The notes beneath the pieces were generated by a model. The model saw only the letters and a list, made by a program, of their open reading frames with translations, was not told the origin of the DNA and did no database searches. Position numbers and translations under genes: made by a program. Positions 48,496 through 51,632 of a stretch of 51,632 nucleotides of DNA are shown piece after piece; position 1 is the first letter of the stretch; each line of letters begins with the position of its first letter. This DNA comes from Oscillospiraceae bacterium (GTDB lineage Bacteria; Bacillota; Clostridia; Oscillospirales; Oscillospiraceae), in assembly GCA_017439425.1 (NCBI GenBank), contig JAFSJE010000019.1, positions 1 through 51,632 of the forward strand, read 5' to 3'.

Positions 48496-50616
48496 ATGCC
48501 GGAAAAAAGCATAAGAGAAATGTCAAAAATCGAGCGCAAGTACTATTCGCTCGAGGCAAGAGTATTCAACTCTGTAATAAACGGCTCGATAATTCTGGGC
48601 GTTGTGTCGCTTATAATCGGGCTCGGACTATTCGCCTACTCGCAGGCTTCGCGCTACATAAACACGGCGCACAACCTTTCGCGCTCCGCCTCCGCAATTA
48701 TCGACAAGGTCGCGGATCCCTCATCACTTGCCGAGGAGGTAATGGATCGCTACGCCTCGAGAAAGGGTGCTGATCCTGACAGCGAGAGCTATATCGCGGA
48801 TTTCGAGGACATTGAGGAGCGCGAGGACTATGAGACTATCCGCTCGGTGCTCCACGATTTTCTTGAATCGAGTGACGTTTACGACGTCTACCTTGCTATG
48901 TATGACCGCGATAACAGCACTCTCGTGTACATCGTAGACCCGATAGACGACGACCCCGCCACCCCCGGCTGGTGGGAACAGGTAGAGATGCGCGAGGTCA
49001 GGGATTTTCTTGACAAGGCGGATTCCGGCAATACGCTTTTCAGCATCACGAACACCGAAGCTTACGGCTGGCTCGGAACCGCCGGAGTGCCGGTCAGAAA
49101 CGCCGAGGGCGAGGTTGTGGCGTTCTTCCTCACGGACGTAACTCTCGGCGCAGTCGTAATGAGCGTGAGATTTTTTGCGCTGACCTACGCGATAGCGATG
49201 GCGGTCGTAGTCAACCTCTTTGCGATTCTGCTCGTTTTCAAGATGAAAAAGAGCATAGTAAAGCCCATCAACGAGATAGCTGCGGCGGCTGAGAGCTACG
49301 TCGCGGATAAGCGCGCAGGCAAGGGCGTTACCGATCACTTCGCAATGCTCAACATCTCCACCGGCGACGAGATCGAAAATCTCGCACTCATAATGGCGGA
49401 TATGGAGCGCGATATGGGCGAGTATGAGGATAATCTCACAGCCGTAACCGCCGAGAAGGAGCGCATCGGCACCGAGCTCAGCCTTGCGACGCGCATCCAG
49501 GCGGATATGCTGCCGAATATCTTCCCCGCCTTCCCGGAGAGACCGGAATTCGATATCTACGCCTCTATGGCACCGGCGAAGGAGGTCGGCGGCGACTTCT
49601 ACGACTTCTTCCTTGTCGACGATAACCACCTCTGCGTTACGATAGCCGACGTTTCCGGCAAGGGCGTGCCTGCGGCACTCTTTATGATGATGAGCAAGAT
49701 AATGCTCCAGAACTACGCGATGACCGGACTCGGCCCCGCTGAGGTGCTGAAGCGCGTTAACGCACAGATCTGCAAGAATAACCGCGAGGAGATGTTCGTG
49801 ACAGTCTGGCTCGGCATACTCGACCTCAATACTGGCGTGCTGACCGCGGCGAACGCCGGCCACGAGTACCCGATGGTGAAGGCGCCGGACGGCGAATTTG
49901 AGCTTATCAAGGATCGCCACGGCCTCGTTATCGGCGGCATCGACGGAGCAAAGTACAAGGAGTACACTCTCACGCTCACGCCGGGCTCGAAGCTCTTTGT
50001 CTACACCGACGGCGTTGCCGAGGCGACGAACGCAGCGGGCGAGCTCTTCGGCACCGACAGAACTCTCGCCGCGCTGAGAACTGCCGGAAATTCGGCAAAG
50101 TCTGTGCTTGAGAGCGTTGACCGCGCGGTTGCGGAATTTGTCGGCGAGGCGCCGCAGTTTGACGACCTCACGATGGTCTGCGTTGAGTATAACGGCAAGT
50201 TCGAGGGAAAGGAGCTGACAATCGAGGCAAAGATCGACAATCTTCCGGTCGTGACCGACTTTGTAAACGCCGAGCTTGAGGCGCTCGACTGCCCGATGAA
50301 GGCTCAGATGCAGCTCGATATCGCCATCGACGAGCTTTTCTCGAACATCGCAAACTACGCATATAACCCCGAGATCGGTCACGCTACCGTGCGCGTCGAG
50401 GTCGAAAAGGAGCCGCTGAGTGTGACTGTGACCTTCATCGATAACGGAACGCCGTATGATCCGCTTTCAAAGGCCGATCCGGACGTGACTCTCTCGGCTG
50501 AGGAGCGCGACGTCGGCGGACTCGGTATCTTCCTCGTTAAAAAGAGCATGGACGATGTGAGTTATGAGTATAAAAACGGGAAGAATATACTTAAAATCAA
50601 GAAAAACATGGAGTAA
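48496..50616 (+). CDS. SpoIIE/RsbU-type phosphatase fused to an RsbW-type kinase domain, membrane sensor
   Basis: The 706-aa protein has a transmembrane segment near 30-52, an extracytoplasmic sensor region to ~218, a second segment (~222-248), and a HAMP-like linker with coiled coil (~250-330). The PP2C-type SpoIIE domain (~331-565) shows VGGDFYDFF, IADVSGKGVPAALFM, AGHEYP, YTDGVAEATN and FDDLTM metal-binding aspartates. A C-terminal HATPase_c domain (~570-700) is of the RsbW/SpoIIAB type (DIAIDELFSNIANYAY, FIDNGTPYDP, GGLGIFLVKKSMD). Phosphatase and kinase of a partner-switching cascade in one chain suggest a two-way switch on an anti-sigma antagonist; no STAS protein or sigma factor lies nearby. 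Confidence 0.94.
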   Translation: MPEKSIREMSKIERKYYSLEARVFNSVINGSIILGVVSLIIGLGLFAYSQASRYINTAHNLSRSASAIIDKVADPSSLAEEVMDRYASRKGADPDSESYIADFEDIEEREDYETIRSVLHDFLESSDVYDVYLAMYDRDNSTLVYIVDPIDDDPATPGWWEQVEMREVRDFLDKADSGNTLFSITNTEAYGWLGTAGVPVRNAEGEVVAFFLTDVTLGAVVMSVRFFALTYAIAMAVVVNLFAILLVFKMKKSIVKPINEIAAAAESYVADKRAGKGVTDHFAMLNISTGDEIENLALIMADMERDMGEYEDNLTAVTAEKERIGTELSLATRIQADMLPNIFPAFPERPEFDIYASMAPAKEVGGDFYDFFLVDDNHLCVTIADVSGKGVPAALFMMMSKIMLQNYAMTGLGPAEVLKRVNAQICKNNREEMFVTVWLGILDLNTGVLTAANAGHEYPMVKAPDGEFELIKDRHGLVIGGIDGAKYKEYTLTLTPGSKLFVYTDGVAEATNAAGELFGTDRTLAALRTAGNSAKSVLESVDRAVAEFVGEAPQFDDLTMVCVEYNGKFEGKELTIEAKIDNLPVVTDFVNAELEALDCPMKAQMQLDIAIDELFSNIANYAYNPEIGHATVRVEVEKEPLSVTVTFIDNGTPYDPLSKADPDVTLSAEERDVGGLGIFLVKKSMDDVSYEYKNGKNILKIKKNME

Positions 50617-51470
50617 TGATGCAAAAAAGCAAGCTTAGGGCCGCCGCGGAGAGAATCTGGGGCGGCGTGGAGATGACGTGGCTGAGGGTTGTGCTCCTCG
50701 CCGTCGGAAGCGCGGTGCTGACCGCAATTTTCCTCATCGTGCCGATATTCAAGGGCACGAGCTTCGAGCGCATGGGCGTCTATATGGAGGCGTGGGTGCT
50801 TTTTGCGATATTTATTATCGCAAACTGCCGTAAACCCATCGAAGCGGCGGCAAAGACCTTCGTTTTCTTCCTTATAAGTCAGCCGCTGATATATCTTTTT
50901 CAGGTGCCGTTCAGCTGGCTCGGGTGGGGAATTTTCAGCTACTACCCGCGCTGGTTCGTGCTGACCGTTCTTACCTTCCCCGGCGCGTTTATCGGCTGGT
51001 ATATCACAAAGCGAAGCTGGCTGAGCCTTCTTGTGCTCTCGCCGATGCTTGTGCTTTTGGGAGGGATGGGCTTCGGCTCTCTCCCGAATCAGCCGCTTGC
51101 CGCAGTATTCTGTCTCGCTCAGATTGTCATATACCTCTTCGTTTTTACTGAGAGCGCGGCGCAGCGAGCTGTCGGAATTCTCATTCCGGTCGCCGTGGCC
51201 GCAGTAATGCTTTTCAATCAGCCGGCGATAGATACAAGCGGCACGCTCTTCCTGCCGGATGAACCGACTCTAAGCGAGAGCGCCACGGTCGAAGCTGAGG
51301 ACACGGCGATTGCCGACGTTGCGCTTGTGGGCGATATGGTGCGCGTACATGCACACAAAGAGGGCGAAACGCGCTTTACGATCACAGACGGCGACAAGAC
51401 CTACACCTATCACCTCAGAATCTACCTCGACCAAAACCGCGCGGTTCAGATCGAAATCACAGCCGGATAA
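50616..51470 (+). CDS. Polytopic membrane protein with extracytoplasmic Ig-like tail
   Basis: The 284-aa protein has six or seven hydrophobic segments between residues ~19 and ~205 and a C-terminal soluble tail of ~70 residues. That tail (ATVEAEDTAIADVALVGDMVRVHAHKEGETRFTITDGDKTYTYHLRIYLD) resembles a bacterial Ig-like fold. I do not recognise the family. It overlaps the phosphatase-kinase stop by one base; the next ATG at 50619 has better spacing to GGAG and may be the true start. Tight coupling suggests it works with the upstream sensor, which is inference. Confidence 0.78.
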   Translation: MMQKSKLRAAAERIWGGVEMTWLRVVLLAVGSAVLTAIFLIVPIFKGTSFERMGVYMEAWVLFAIFIIANCRKPIEAAAKTFVFFLISQPLIYLFQVPFSWLGWGIFSYYPRWFVLTVLTFPGAFIGWYITKRSWLSLLVLSPMLVLLGGMGFGSLPNQPLAAVFCLAQIVIYLFVFTESAAQRAVGILIPVAVAAVMLFNQPAIDTSGTLFLPDEPTLSESATVEAEDTAIADVALVGDMVRVHAHKEGETRFTITDGDKTYTYHLRIYLDQNRAVQIEITAG

Positions 51471-51474
51471 TAAA

Positions 51475-51632
51475 AAAGCACCCCGTTTGGGCAATGCGTC
51501 GACAAAGTCTCCGCATCGAACATATTTTGCACTCTCTGAGCGCAAAATATGACGCCTGCGGGCGGGTTATGCGACGTGAAGGGGCCTCTTGGCCGGCCCC
51601 TTCACAGATCCCCGCCTCCTTTATCCAACGCT
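51475..51632. repeat. Palindrome-rich end of window
   Basis: No gene is seen after 51470. Several hairpins are stacked: ATGCG...CGCAT, CATATTTTGC/GCAAAATATG (near 51518-51551), and GTGAAGGGGCC/GGCCCCTTCAC (near 51577-51606). The composition suggests dispersed repeat material rather than a single terminator. Confidence 0.5.

Noticed and set aside
48724-50382. A 552-codon open frame on the minus strand
   Set aside because: Antisense shadow of the phosphatase-kinase gene, a by-product of GC-rich codon usage.
1-51632. CRISPR array, prophage or integrative element
   Set aside because: No regularly spaced direct repeats, no integrase, capsid, terminase or relaxase genes were seen; the gene content is chromosomal housekeeping.

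Overview
This is a GC-rich chromosomal window that reads as a spore-forming member of the Bacillota, class Clostridia (an Oscillospiraceae-like gut lineage is my best guess). The evidence is spoIIP, a CtsR-ClpC heat-shock operon, an adjacent cysE-cysS pair, a TnpV-family protein, SLH-domain surface proteins, strong Shine-Dalgarno sites with frequent TTG/GTG starts, and short palindromic dispersed repeats of the kind seen in gut Clostridia. Assignment is by recognition of families; no search was run. Almost all genes are housekeeping, and there is no prophage, CRISPR array, rRNA operon or intact IS element.

Layout. 1-4 kb: the end of an SLH surface protein, an orphan TnpV protein, a ZIP metal transporter, a MerR/TipAS regulator with a textbook 19-bp-spacer promoter, a GNAT acetyltransferase and tRNA-Leu(CAA). 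4-7.6 kb: a lipoprotein with calcium-binding-type repeats followed by an OmpR-type response regulator and a HAMP histidine kinase. 7.6-19.8 kb: a long plus-strand housekeeping run (DUF1385 protein, prmC, recA, recX, rimO, pgsA, cysE, cysS, DUF559 nuclease-like protein, polA, rimI, tsaD). A 125-bp MITE-like element sits between cysS and the DUF559 gene. 19.8-27.1 kb: a 400-bp gap with three clustered DnaA-box-like 9-mers, then a DNA-repair run (radC, uvrB, a small membrane protein, recD2, comF-like) and mreB. 27.1-31.3 kb: galT, a nucleoside phosphorylase-like gene, then on the minus strand rsmI, a TrmN6-like methyltransferase (apparently leaderless) and a ferredoxin. 31.4-34.6 kb: ctsR, a 60-aa UVR-motif protein in the mcsA position, and clpC; mcsB is absent. 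34.6-43.7 kb: a minus-strand set (CopZ-like protein, winged-helix/XpaC membrane protein, acidic unknown protein), then murI, DUF1934 and argS, a GNAT protein, a Na/Pi cotransporter, and a HAD phosphatase with a TSCPD protein. 43.8-51.5 kb: spoIIP, a Mn-sensing yybP-ykoY riboswitch ahead of a DUF4177-SPFH operon, a secreted propeller-type lipoprotein, a YgjP-like metallopeptidase, and a SpoIIE-type phosphatase fused to an anti-sigma-type kinase domain with a downstream membrane protein.

The observations I would follow up first are these. (1) A well-formed yybP-ykoY riboswitch with its terminator precedes DUF4177 and an SPFH/band-7 protein instead of a recognisable Mn exporter. (2) An 18-bp dyad is shared, 16 of 18 bases, between the ZIP transporter promoter and the ferredoxin/ctsR intergenic region. 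(3) The trmN6-like/rsmI operon has a consensus-spaced promoter inside the ferredoxin terminator and predicts a leaderless mRNA. (4) The ctsR operon lacks mcsB and carries a minimal, cysteine-free McsA remnant. (5) DnaA-box-like repeats are clustered upstream of radC. (6) ArgS and MurI have altered signature residues. None is proof of a new system; each has a stated test.
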